Assembly (NCBI GenBank): GCA_965232015.1
Contig: OZ246946.1
Location: 310,001 to 374,000 of the forward strand
DNA length: 64,000 nucleotides
From: JAJEAO01 sp963667635
Lineage (GTDB): Bacteria; Acidobacteriota; Vicinamibacteria; Marinacidobacterales; Marinacidobacteraceae
Direction of reading: 5' to 3'
The position numbers were made by a program, and so were the translations under genes. Below the pieces are notes generated by a model, which saw only the letters and a list, made by a program, of their open reading frames with translations, had not been told where the DNA came from and made no database searches. Positions 44,126 to 53,243 of this stretch are shown here, in pieces; position 1 is the stretch's first letter; the number at the start of each line of letters is the position of its first letter.

Positions 44126-45553
44126 TCAGTCGCGATGGAGGCGCGCGACCGCCTCCTCGACCTCGGGCCCGTCGGGGCGGCCCCGGAGCCCGCACCACAC
44201 CATCGCGGCCAGACTGAGCGGCAGCGCCGCCACGATGGGCTCCACCGCGAACGGGAGCGCTCCGCCGAACACGAGGACGCCGACGTACGAGCCGGACCCG
44301 ACCACGAGAGCCCAGACTCCGCCGGCCCGGTTGGCGCGCCGCCACCACAGGCCGAGCACGACCGGGACGAAGAGTCCGGCCGAGAGCAGACCGACCCCGG
44401 CGGTATAGAACCGGGTGAGCAGCTCGGGCGGCGACCACGCCCAGACCAGCGCCGCCGCTCCCACGATCCAGGTGGTGGCGAGACGCACCAGGACCTGCGT
44501 CCGGGGGCTGCGGCGTCCGAGGAAGCCGCCGAGCAGGTCGTGCGTCACCGCCGAGCTCACCGCGAGCAGGAACGCGTCGGTCGTGGACATCACCGCCGCG
44601 AGCACCGCCGCCACCGCGAGCCCGCGGAGCAGGGGAGGGAAGTGTTCGCCCACGACCCGCAGGAAGACCTCGTCGGGATCGCCGAGGCCGGGGAACTCGA
44701 GCACGCCCACCGGGGCGATGATGAGGATCGCCGCCAGGATCATGATCCCGTAGCCGGCGGTCGCCAGATTCAGCGACAGCCGGGCGCTCGCCGGATCCTT
44801 CGCGGTCGCGACCCGCATCACGATGTGGGGAATCACCGGGATCGCGGTGGCCCAGATCAGGAAGTAGCCGAGGTAGGCCGAACTCCCGGCGGGGAGCTGT
44901 CCGAAGGCGGGCGCCGCGGCCGTCGCCTCCCCGAGCGCCGCGAACGGAGACCCGGCGGTGACGGAGAGAACCACGGCGGTGGCGCCCATGAGCAGGAACA
45001 GAAGCGCGCCCTGGAGGACATCCGTGACCGTGACCGCGACCATGCCGCCGAACGAGACGTAGAGGACGAAGACGATCGTCGCCCAGGTGATGGCGGTGCG
45101 GTAGTCCATGCCCAGGAGCGCTTCGGCGGTGATGCCGGCGGCCTTCATCTGGGACACCATGTAAACGGTCAGCGAGACGACGATCAGGCTCGGCACCAGC
45201 CCGCGCACCACCGGGTGCGGATAGCGGAAGACCAGGAAATCGGTGATCGTGAACTTGCCCAGCCGCCGGAGGGGGCCGGCGACGAGGATCGTGGCGAGGG
45301 GGAAGCCGAGCACCGCGCCGGCGAAGAGGGCCAGCGTGGCCGGGATCCCGTCGCGGTAGGCGAGTCCGACGACCCCGACCAGCGAGCCGCCGCTCGCGAG
45401 CGCGGCGAGGATCGCGAGCGCGTTGACCCAGGTGCCCACCCGACGGCCCGCGACCCAGTACTCGTCGGCGGAGCCGAGCACGCGGCGCGACGCCAGGGCC
45501 CCGACCACCACGCAGACCACGAGGTAGGCGAGGACGAGCCAGCGCTCGATCAT
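44126..45553 (-). CDS. Sodium:solute symporter
   Basis: A protein of 475 aa with about 13 helices. SSS family motifs: SADEYWVAGRRVGTWVNALAILAALASGGSLVG, YGGM-equivalent SFGGMVAVTVTDVLQGALL, and AAVMSTTDAFLLAVSSAVTHDL. It resembles the acetate/proline-type branch (ActP/PutP). Its start overlaps the stop of the small gene 45550-45768 as ATGA. The substrate is unknown. It is not obviously coupled to the other symporter, since the repeat element separates them. Confidence 0.88.
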   Translation of the reverse strand: MIERWLVLAYLVVCVVVGALASRRVLGSADEYWVAGRRVGTWVNALAILAALASGGSLVGVVGLAYRDGIPATLALFAGAVLGFPLATILVAGPLRRLGKFTITDFLVFRYPHPVVRGLVPSLIVVSLTVYMVSQMKAAGITAEALLGMDYRTAITWATIVFVLYVSFGGMVAVTVTDVLQGALLFLLMGATAVVLSVTAGSPFAALGEATAAAPAFGQLPAGSSAYLGYFLIWATAIPVIPHIVMRVATAKDPASARLSLNLATAGYGIMILAAILIIAPVGVLEFPGLGDPDEVFLRVVGEHFPPLLRGLAVAAVLAAVMSTTDAFLLAVSSAVTHDLLGGFLGRRSPRTQVLVRLATTWIVGAAALVWAWSPPELLTRFYTAGVGLLSAGLFVPVVLGLWWRRANRAGGVWALVVGSGSYVGVLVFGGALPFAVEPIVAALPLSLAAMVWCGLRGRPDGPEVEEAVARLHRD

Positions 45554-45768
45554 CGCCGGCTCCGCCGTTCGGCGCGCAGCAGCGCGAGGAGCGCGAGGGG
45601 GGAGCCCACGAGCAGCGCCGCCATGAGCCAGCCGAAGACGGCCACGCCGCCGATCTCGATCCGTCCGAAGACGGGAAGGAAGGCCGCCGCCGAGAACAGG
45701 ACGAGACCGAGAAGCGCTCGCCGCTCCCGCGCCGGCATGGGCAGGAAACCGGTTCCGCGCGCCTTCAT
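45550..45768 (-). CDS. Small membrane subunit of symporter (DUF3311-like)
   Basis: A protein of 72 aa. Two hydrophobic helices (ALLGLVLFSAAAFLPVF and VFGWLMAALLVGSPLALLALL) with a short loop RIEIGG between. Small two-helix proteins often precede SSS transporters and may act as accessory subunits. The ATGA overlap with the symporter start supports this. ATG 45768 is preferred; upstream sequence belongs to the hairpin cluster. Confidence 0.75.
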   Translation of the reverse strand: MKARGTGFLPMPARERRALLGLVLFSAAAFLPVFGRIEIGGVAVFGWLMAALLVGSPLALLALLRAERRSRR

Positions 45769-45810
45769 GAGTCTCGTGCCCCGGCGGCCAAGTGTAGGAG
45801 AGTCATGGAG

Positions 45811-46140
45811 CCTTGCCGGCGCGCTTTGCCGGCGCGCCGGACTCCAGTCCGGCAATTTGCGGCTGGCGCCTTGCCGGCGCCTTGCTGGAGCGCCGGACTC
45901 CAGTCCGGCACGATAGAGCGAGGGTCTTCACCATTTTGCAAGCGGTGCGCAGTGGCTCCTTCGCTTCGACAGATTGCCGGACTGGAGTCCGGCGCTCCGA
46001 CGGGTGGGCGCCGGTCGGGTGGACTGCTCGGTGCCGGACTGGAGTCCGGCGCGCCGGCATGAGACTGGAGTCCGGCGCCAGTTCTCCCGGTGGGGGCCCG
46101 GCAGGAGACTGGAGTCCGCCGCGCCGGCAAGCGCCGGCCG
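45811..46140. repeat. Cluster of dispersed hairpins upstream of xth
   Basis: Perfect 18-bp hairpins lie at 45836-45853 and 45892-45909 (CC centre) and at 45976-45993 and 46033-46050 (GG centre), with partial copies near 46063 and 46114 and a CAGTTCTCCCGGTGGGGGCC piece near 46080. The 407-bp gap 45769-46175 holds these and no gene. TACGCT at 46157-46162 may be the -10 box of xth. Confidence 0.9.
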
Positions 46141-46175
46141 GCCGCCGGGCCACGGGTACGCTCCCCGCCCGACCG

Positions 46176-46988
46176 ATGCGCATCATCACCTGGAACCTGA
46201 ACTCGATCCGGACGCGGCGGGCCCGGCTGCTGAAGCTGCTCGAGCGCCACCAGCCCGACGTCCTGTGCCTCCAGGAACTCCGGGCCGAGGCGGCGGTCTT
46301 CCCCCGGCTCGACGTGGCGGCCGCCGGATACCACGCCGAGATCCACGCCCAGCCGGCGCGCAACGGGGTCGCGATCCTGTCGAAGGAAAAGGCCCGGGTG
46401 CGGCGCCGGGGGCTTCCGCCGTGCGAGGCGCGCGGAGAGGCCCGCTTCCTCGACGCCGAAGTGGCCGGACTGCGCGTCCTGTGCGCCTACGTCCCCAACG
46501 GCAAGTCGCCCCGTCATCCGGACTGGGACTACAAGCTCCGCTGGCTGGATGCGCTCGCCGACTATCTCGCCTCCGAGGCCGGCTCCGGTCAGCCCCTGGT
46601 CCTCGGCGGCGACTTCAACGTGGCCCCGGTCGATCGCGACACCGCGGCGCCGAACCCGGACGGCGTCCTGTGCCATCCCGACGCCCGCCGCGCGCTCGCC
46701 CGCGTCGTCGGGAGGGGGATGACCGACGCGTTCCGCCTCGTCTTTCCCGAGGGGGAGGAATCGGACCGGAACCTCTACACCTGGTGGGACTACACCCGGC
46801 TCTCCTTCGCCCGCAACGCGGGGGCGCGGATAGACCACCTCTACGTGACCGCTCCGCTCCGCTCCCGGGTCCGTAAGGTCATGGTGGATCGGGATGAACG
46901 GCGACAGAAAAAGGGGCAGGACATCCCCTCCGACCACGCCCCGCTGGTGCTCGATCTGGCCTTTCCCGCGGTTGAATCGGGACGGTGA
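46176..46988 (+). CDS. xth: Exodeoxyribonuclease III
   Basis: A protein of 270 aa, the usual length. Motifs of the AP-endonuclease/exonuclease III family: WNLNSIRTR, CLQELR, YVPNGKS, GGDFNVAPVDRD, TWWDYTRLSFARNAGARIDHLYVT and the catalytic SDHAPL at the end. It cleaves DNA at abasic sites and removes nucleotides from 3' ends during base-excision repair. ATG 46176 starts the conserved MRIITWNLNS; upstream codons are hairpin repeats. Confidence 0.94.
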   Translation: MRIITWNLNSIRTRRARLLKLLERHQPDVLCLQELRAEAAVFPRLDVAAAGYHAEIHAQPARNGVAILSKEKARVRRRGLPPCEARGEARFLDAEVAGLRVLCAYVPNGKSPRHPDWDYKLRWLDALADYLASEAGSGQPLVLGGDFNVAPVDRDTAAPNPDGVLCHPDARRALARVVGRGMTDAFRLVFPEGEESDRNLYTWWDYTRLSFARNAGARIDHLYVTAPLRSRVRKVMVDRDERRQKKGQDIPSDHAPLVLDLAFPAVESGR

Positions 46989-47031
46989 TTTCCGGTAGGA
47001 TGGGGACTAGCCGGCGGGGAGTGGAAGCGGA

Positions 47032-49587
47032 GTGCGAGAGCACCCGGGCCGGACCCGTCGGCGGTTCGCGATGCGACGCCGTTCGACCTTGTTCCTGTTT
47101 TCCGTCCGCCTGAGAGTCGTCGGGAGTGCGCTCTCCGCGCTCGCCATCGCCGCGCTCGCCGGGGCGCAGGACAACACGGCGACGCTCGCCGCGGCCCGCT
47201 CCTGGGCACCCGGGGCGAGGACGCCGGCCGTCGCCGCTCCGGAGCACAACGCCACGCTCCGCACCTACTGCATGGTCTGCCACAACGACCGGATGCAGAC
47301 CGGCAACATGTCCCTCGACGGGTTCGACGCCGGGAACCCGTCGGCGAGCCCGGAACTGGCGGAGAAGGTGATCTCGAAGCTGCAGCTCGGGATGATGCCG
47401 CCGCCGGGCGCCCGCCGCCCCACGGAGGAGACGCTGGTCGAGATCGCGGCCTCGCTCGAGGAGCAGCTCGACCGGGTCGCGGCCGCGAACCCGAACCCGG
47501 GTCGCCGCTCCTTCCAGCGGCTGAACCGCGCCGAATACACGGCCGCGATCGAGGACCTGCTCTCGCTGCCGGTGGACGCCGCCGAGTACCTGCCCCAGGA
47601 CACGATCAGCGCCAACTTCGACAACATCGCCGATGTCCAGCTCCTTTCCGCGACGCTGATGGACTCCTACCTGCGGGCGGCGAGCGAGATCAGCCGGCTC
47701 GCGGTGGGGGATCCCCAGGCGGCGCCCGCCGAGCACGGCTACCACGTGAGCCGGTGGGCGACCCAGCTCGATCAGGTCGAAGGCGCTCCCTACGGCACCC
47801 GCGGCGGGCTGGTCGTGGACCACGTGTTCCCGGCCGACGGCGAGTACCGGTTCCGGGTCGCGTTCCACCACGAGACCACCGGCGCGATCGTCGGCTCCGG
47901 CTCGAGTTCCCTCCACACCTACGACGCCCCCGAGCAGGTCGAGATCTCGATCGACGGGAAGCGGGTCGCGCTCCTCGACGTGGGTCGCTGGATGCACGTT
48001 TCCGATCCGGACGGCGTGAACCTCCGCACCGAGCCCATCTTCATCAAGGCGGGCCCGCGCAAGTTGGCGGCGGTTTTCCCGAAACACTTCGAGGGACCGG
48101 TCCTCGACCTGATCTCCCCGCACGACTGGTCGCTCGCGAGCACGGCGACCTCGCGCACCTACGGCATCCACAACATGCCCCACCTCCGCGACCTGTTCGT
48201 CACCGGTCCGTTCGAGGCGAGGGGAGTTTCGGAGACGCCGAGCCGGGCGCGGATCTTCACCTGCCGCCCGCTGTCTCCGGACGAGGCGCGGCCGTGCGCC
48301 GAGGAGATCCTGGGCCGGCTGGGACGCCTCGCCTACCGGGGGAGCCTCACCGAGGACAACCTCGACGCGCTGCTCGCCCTGTATGACGCCGGAGCCGAGG
48401 CCGACGGGTTCGAGGAAGGGATCCGGATGGGCGTCGAGGGGATGCTGGCGAGCCCGAACTTCGTGTTCCGGATCGAGGAGCCGGTGGATCCGCGGGAGGC
48501 GGAGTACGGCTATCGGCTGGGGGGGATGGATCTCGCGTCGCGGCTGAGTTTCTTCCTGTGGGGTTCGATCCCGGACGGGGAGCTTCTGGATGCGGCGGAT
48601 TCGGGTCGGCTGCTGGAGCCGGAGGGCTTCGAGGAGCAGGTGCTGCGGATGCTGCGGGACGAGAGGTCCCGGGCGCTGGCGAGCCGGTTCGCGTCGCAGT
48701 GGTTCCGGCTGCAGGATCTGGAGAAGATCAACCCGAACGTCCGGATCTTCCCCGACTTCCACCAGCAGTTGAAGGACGCCATGGTGGAGGAGACCGAGCG
48801 TTTCTTCCATCACCTGGTGGCGGAGGACCGGAGCCTGTTCGAGCTGTTCACGGCGGACTACACGTTCGTGAACGAGCGGTTGGCGAAGCACTACGGGATC
48901 GAAGGCGTCGCCGGGCCGGAGCACCGCATGGTGCGGTACCCGGATGACCGGCGGCGGGGCATCTTCGGGCACGGGAGCATGCTGACGCTGACGTCGCACC
49001 CCTACCGGACGTCGGCGGTGCTGCGCGGGAAGTGGGTGATGGAGGTGCTGCTGGGGAACCCGCCGCCGCCTCCGCCGCCGAACGTGCCCGATCTCGACAC
49101 CGGCGAGTCCGGGGAGACGGTGCGTCTGATCACCGCGCGGGAGGCTCTGGAGATCCACCGCGACAACCCGGCTTGCCGTTCCTGCCACCGGATGATGGAC
49201 CCGATCGGGATCGCGATGGAGGAGTTCGGCGTGACCGGGCGGCTCCGCGTGAAGGACGCCGGGCAGCCCATTGACGCCTCGGGTGAGTTCTACGACGGAA
49301 CCCCGATCACCGATGTGGCGGACCTGCGAAACGCCCTGCTGCAGCGGCCGACGCCCCTGCTGCGGACGTTCACCGAAAACCTGATGGCCTACGCGCTGGG
49401 CCGCCGGGTGGAGCACTTCGACCAGCCGCGGATCCGGGAGATCGTGCGGGAGGCGGAGGCGGCCGACTACCGGATGTCGGCCTTCATCCTCGGCGTCGTG
49501 AACAGCCCCGCCTTTCGGGAGAAAGGCCGGCCGGCGGCGGAGGTTGGCGAGACCACGGTCGCCGATGCGGGCGGCCCCGAGCACTGA
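47032..49587 (+). CDS. DUF1592/DUF1588/DUF1585 cytochrome-like protein, copy 1
   Basis: A protein of 851 aa from GTG 47032; ATG 47071 is an alternative start before the signal peptide. Haem-type motifs are CMVCH (C80-H84), in a planctomycete-type cytochrome domain, and CRSCH (C715-H719). Between them lie DUF1587 (RSFQRLNRAEYTAAIEDLL), DUF1595, DUF1592 (LASRLSFFLWGSIPDGELL), DUF1588 (GIFGHGSMLTLTSHPYRTSAVLRGKWVMEVLLG) and DUF1585 (FTENLMAYALGRRVEHFDQP). It is exported. The family always sits next to a DUF1552 gene, as here (40 bp). The role is unknown, possibly redox or sugar-related. Confidence 0.9.
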   Translation: MREHPGRTRRRFAMRRRSTLFLFSVRLRVVGSALSALAIAALAGAQDNTATLAAARSWAPGARTPAVAAPEHNATLRTYCMVCHNDRMQTGNMSLDGFDAGNPSASPELAEKVISKLQLGMMPPPGARRPTEETLVEIAASLEEQLDRVAAANPNPGRRSFQRLNRAEYTAAIEDLLSLPVDAAEYLPQDTISANFDNIADVQLLSATLMDSYLRAASEISRLAVGDPQAAPAEHGYHVSRWATQLDQVEGAPYGTRGGLVVDHVFPADGEYRFRVAFHHETTGAIVGSGSSSLHTYDAPEQVEISIDGKRVALLDVGRWMHVSDPDGVNLRTEPIFIKAGPRKLAAVFPKHFEGPVLDLISPHDWSLASTATSRTYGIHNMPHLRDLFVTGPFEARGVSETPSRARIFTCRPLSPDEARPCAEEILGRLGRLAYRGSLTEDNLDALLALYDAGAEADGFEEGIRMGVEGMLASPNFVFRIEEPVDPREAEYGYRLGGMDLASRLSFFLWGSIPDGELLDAADSGRLLEPEGFEEQVLRMLRDERSRALASRFASQWFRLQDLEKINPNVRIFPDFHQQLKDAMVEETERFFHHLVAEDRSLFELFTADYTFVNERLAKHYGIEGVAGPEHRMVRYPDDRRRGIFGHGSMLTLTSHPYRTSAVLRGKWVMEVLLGNPPPPPPPNVPDLDTGESGETVRLITAREALEIHRDNPACRSCHRMMDPIGIAMEEFGVTGRLRVKDAGQPIDASGEFYDGTPITDVADLRNALLQRPTPLLRTFTENLMAYALGRRVEHFDQPRIREIVREAEAADYRMSAFILGVVNSPAFREKGRPAAEVGETTVADAGGPEH

Positions 49588-49627
49588 CGATTCGAACGAA
49601 CCGAACAACCGAACGAGAGGAGACAGC

Positions 49628-51016
49628 ATGAACTACCTGACCGGGAAGAGCCTTCCGAGGCGGACGTTCCTGCGGGGAGCGGGGGCGACGGTGGCGCTGC
49701 CGTTCCTGGAGGCGATGGTTCCGGCGAGCGCGGTGGCGAAGCCGACGGCGGCGGATCCGACGCGGCTGGTGGCGATCGAGATCGTGCACGGTGCGGCGGG
49801 GAGCAACAAGTATGGGCGGGAGCAGAACCTGTGGTCGCCGGCGGAGACGGGTACGGAGTTCGACCTGTCGAAGGGGGCGCTGGCGCCGCTGGAGCCGGTG
49901 CGTGACTACGTGACGATCGTGAGCGACTGCGACGTGGAGCCGGCGGAGGCGCGGACGGCGCGGGAGATCGGGGGGGATCACTTCCGTTCGAGCGCGGCGT
50001 TCCTGACGCAGTCGTATCCGAAGCAGACGGAGAGTTCGGACGTTTTCGCGGGGACGTCGCTGGACCAGCTCTACGCGCAGCGTTTCGGTCAGGAGACGCC
50101 GATTCCGTCGATGCAGTTGTGCATCGAGACGGTGGATCAGGCGGGCGGGTGCGCGTATGGGTATGCGTGCGTGTACACGGACACGATCAGTTGGGCGTCG
50201 CCGACGGAGCCGCTGCCGATGACGCGGGACCCACGGATCGTGTTCGACCAGTTGTTCGGGGCGGGCGGGACGCCGGAGGGCCGGGTGTCGCGGCAGCGGG
50301 CGCGGCAGAGCGTTCTGGACTTCATCAGTTCGGAGGTGAAGAGCCTGACGGGAGCGCTGGATCCGGAGGACGTGCGTCGGATGGACCGCTACATGACGGA
50401 CATCCGGGAGATGGAGCGTCGGATCGAGCGGATCGTGGAGCGGAACACGAGCGGAGAGCTGCGGGAGCTGCCGGACGCGCCGCCGGGAGTGCCGGACAGC
50501 TTCGACGAGCATGTGAAGATCATGTTCGACCTGCAGGCGCTGGCGTTCCAGTCGGACATGACGCGGGTGTTCAGCTTCAAGCTGGGGCGGGACGCGTCGA
50601 GCCGGGTGTATCCGGAGAGCGGAGAGTCCACGGCGTTCCACCCGGCGTCGCACCACGGGAACTCGGAGGAGCGGGTGGAGATTCTGGGGCGGATCAACCG
50701 GTATCACGTGGGGCTGGTTCCGTATTTCATGGAGAGGCTGCGGAGCATTCAGGAGGAGGACCGGAGCCTTCTGGACAAGACGATGATTCTGTATGGGTCG
50801 CCGATGGGGGATCCGAACATCCACAACCACAAGCGGGTTCCGTTCTTCGTTGCGGGGGGCGCGAACGGAGCGCTGGAGAACAACCTGCACTTGCGGGCGG
50901 AGCCGGGGACGCCGCTGGCGAATGTGATGCTGACGCTGCTGCACAAGCTGGGAGTGGACGAGGACGAGGCGGACCACTTCGGGAACAGCACCGGCGAGTT
51001 CTCCCTGTCGGCGTAA
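49628..51016 (+). CDS. DUF1552 protein with Tat signal, copy 1
   Basis: A protein of 462 aa, with GAGAGGAGAC upstream of ATG 49628. A twin-arginine signal (LPRRTFLRGAGATVALPFLEAM) implies export in folded form. The body is a DUF1552 domain (alkaline-phosphatase/DUF1501-like fold), with conserved GSNKYG, GGDHFRS, STAFHPASHHG and DKTMILYGSPMGDPNIHNHKRVP. Nearly identical to 62014-63402 (about 12 base differences by eye, one amino acid, E457A). Codons end mainly in G, unlike most neighbours. It is between a DUF1592 gene and an ankyrin gene and probably acts with them. Confidence 0.9.
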   Translation: MNYLTGKSLPRRTFLRGAGATVALPFLEAMVPASAVAKPTAADPTRLVAIEIVHGAAGSNKYGREQNLWSPAETGTEFDLSKGALAPLEPVRDYVTIVSDCDVEPAEARTAREIGGDHFRSSAAFLTQSYPKQTESSDVFAGTSLDQLYAQRFGQETPIPSMQLCIETVDQAGGCAYGYACVYTDTISWASPTEPLPMTRDPRIVFDQLFGAGGTPEGRVSRQRARQSVLDFISSEVKSLTGALDPEDVRRMDRYMTDIREMERRIERIVERNTSGELRELPDAPPGVPDSFDEHVKIMFDLQALAFQSDMTRVFSFKLGRDASSRVYPESGESTAFHPASHHGNSEERVEILGRINRYHVGLVPYFMERLRSIQEEDRSLLDKTMILYGSPMGDPNIHNHKRVPFFVAGGANGALENNLHLRAEPGTPLANVMLTLLHKLGVDEDEADHFGNSTGEFSLSA

Positions 51017-51199
51017 CGGCAGGAGGCGCGATGCCGGGAACCTGGGGTCTTCGACCAGTCGGGATCCGGCATCGCCCCATTCGCAGCGGGGCCGGGGGAG
51101 CGCGACGGCGTCTTCCCGGGCCCCGTCGTCCAATTCAGCCCCGACCGGACGGTCAGGGAAGGAGGATCCCGGACTTCCGGGATCGCGAGGAGGCATGAG

Positions 51200-53224
51200 A
51201 TGAAGCAGAGGGGCGCTGGGCGTTTCGGGCTCGGAATCGCGGCGGTTGCGGCGAGCGGGCTGTTGGTGTTCTCGCTGGGTTCGGCGTCGGCGGTCTCGTC
51301 GGTGCTGGAAGCGGCGCGCAGCGGAGACGTGGACCGTCTGCGCGCCGAGCTGCGCGCGGGTGGCGACGTGAATGCGGCTCAGGGCGACGGTTTCACCGCG
51401 CTCCACTGGGCCGCCCGGACCGGAAACCGGGAGGCCGCCGAGCTGCTGATCGCGGCGGGCGCCGATCTCTCGGCCACCACGCGGCTCGGCAGCCACGCTC
51501 CGCTCCATGTGGCGGCGGCCGCCGGCTCGGCGGGCGTCGCCGAGGCGCTCATCGCCGCCGGGGTCGAGGTGGCGGCGCCGACCGAGACCGGGGCCCTTCC
51601 GATCCACTACGCCGCCGCTTCCGGTGACGCGAAGACGATCGCCGTGCTGGTCGCCGGTGGCGCCGATCTGGACGCCGTCGAGCCGAACTGGGGGCAGACG
51701 CCGCTGATGTTCGCCGCCGGGATGGCGCGGGCCGAGGCCGCCTCGGCGCTCCTCGCCGCCGGGGCCGACCCGACGCTCACCGCGAGCGTGCTCGACATCG
51801 CGGCGCGGGCAGAGGCCGACCGGATCGCGCGTCGCGCCCGGCAGCGGCGGGTGGACGAGCAGCGCGGGAGCAGCGGCTCTGGCGTCATCTTCGATCCGCG
51901 CGAGTACGACAAGCGGCGCCGGGAAGCGCAGCGCAAGGCGGCGGAGGAAGCTGCCGCCAAGGCGGAGCGCGAGAAGGGGCGCACATCCGAGACGCCGCTG
52001 ACGGCGGAAGCCGGTTCGGGCAAGACGGGGTCGGCTGATCTGGCGGATCTGAAGGCGAAGGATGAGGCCGCCGCGAAGGCGCAGGCCGAGAAGGACGAGC
52101 ACGCGCTTGCTCACGGCCATCCCGAGGACGAGCTCAAGAAGGAAGAGGAAGAGAAGAAGCAGGCGGCGCAGGCGCGGCAGCAGGGGCGACGGGCCCGGAA
52201 CAGCGGCCCCCGACCCCTCGACTACACCGAGCTGGTGGGGACGCACGGCGGACTGACCGCGCTGCTCCTCGCGGTGCGTGACGGCTTCCGCGACACCGCC
52301 CTCGCGCTGGTGGAAGGCGGCGCCGATGTGAACCAGCCCGCCGAGGGCCACGGCACGACGCCGCTCCTCATGGCCGCGCTCAACGGGCACTACGACATCG
52401 GCATGGACCTGCTCGAGCGGGGAGCCGATCCGAACGCGAAGAACACGTCGGGAGGCGCTCCCCTCTACGCCGCGATCAACGCCCGCTGGATCGCCCAGCC
52501 GTTCCATCCGCAGCCCGCCGACCACCTCCAGCAGGAGACGTCGCACCTCGAGTTCATGGAGGCGCTTCTGGTCGCCGGGGCCGATGTGAACGCGCGCCTC
52601 GACCGCAAACAGTGGTACACGACCTACAACACCGATCAGCTCGGGGTGAACCGCGCCGGCGCCACCGCCTTCTGGCGGGCGGCCTATGCGCTCGACATCC
52701 CGGCGATGGAGCTGCTGGTCGAGTACGGGGCCGACGCCTCCATCCCGACGATGAAGGTGCCGGAGCGGAACCGCAGGCGGTTCACGTCGCTCCTCGATGA
52801 CCTCGAGCCGGACGAGGATCCTTCCGGACTGCCGCCGGTGCCGATCGGGGGCCCGGCGGTCCATCCGATCCACGCGGCGGCCGGGGTCGGCTACGGCCTC
52901 GGGCTGGCCGCGAACTCTCACCGGCACGCGCCGAACGCCTGGCTTCCCGCCGTGAAGTACCTGGTGGAGGTGCATGGCGCCGACGTGGACGCCCGCGACC
53001 ACAACGGCTACAGCGTGATCCATCACGCGGCCTCGCGCGGGGACAACGAGATGATCGAGTATCTGATCTCGCACGGCGCCGATCCGCTCGCGGTGGCGCG
53101 CACCGGCCAGACCACGATTGATCTCGCGAACGGTCCGGCGCAGCGCATCAACCCGTTCCCGGAGACGATCGCGCTGCTCGCGTCCTACGGCGCCAAGAAC
53201 AACAACCTCTGCGTGGGTTGTTGA
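51200..53224 (+). CDS. Secreted ankyrin-repeat protein with charged linker
   Basis: A protein of 674 aa with a signal peptide (to SASA, about residue 32) and GAGGAGGC upstream of the ATG. Five ankyrin repeats (about 33-210) are followed by a highly charged Lys/Glu/Ala-rich helix (about 220-335), then six or more further repeats to the end (FRDTALALVEGGADVNQPAEG...NNNLCVGC). The C-terminus has a Cys pair. The linker splits the solenoid in two. It is the third gene of the DUF1592-DUF1552-ankyrin group and probably binds protein or ligand outside the cytoplasm. A paralogue begins at 63449. Confidence 0.88.
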   Translation: MKQRGAGRFGLGIAAVAASGLLVFSLGSASAVSSVLEAARSGDVDRLRAELRAGGDVNAAQGDGFTALHWAARTGNREAAELLIAAGADLSATTRLGSHAPLHVAAAAGSAGVAEALIAAGVEVAAPTETGALPIHYAAASGDAKTIAVLVAGGADLDAVEPNWGQTPLMFAAGMARAEAASALLAAGADPTLTASVLDIAARAEADRIARRARQRRVDEQRGSSGSGVIFDPREYDKRRREAQRKAAEEAAAKAEREKGRTSETPLTAEAGSGKTGSADLADLKAKDEAAAKAQAEKDEHALAHGHPEDELKKEEEEKKQAAQARQQGRRARNSGPRPLDYTELVGTHGGLTALLLAVRDGFRDTALALVEGGADVNQPAEGHGTTPLLMAALNGHYDIGMDLLERGADPNAKNTSGGAPLYAAINARWIAQPFHPQPADHLQQETSHLEFMEALLVAGADVNARLDRKQWYTTYNTDQLGVNRAGATAFWRAAYALDIPAMELLVEYGADASIPTMKVPERNRRRFTSLLDDLEPDEDPSGLPPVPIGGPAVHPIHAAAGVGYGLGLAANSHRHAPNAWLPAVKYLVEVHGADVDARDHNGYSVIHHAASRGDNEMIEYLISHGADPLAVARTGQTTIDLANGPAQRINPFPETIALLASYGAKNNNLCVGC

Positions 53225-53243
53225 CTCGCTAGAGGGGATTCCC

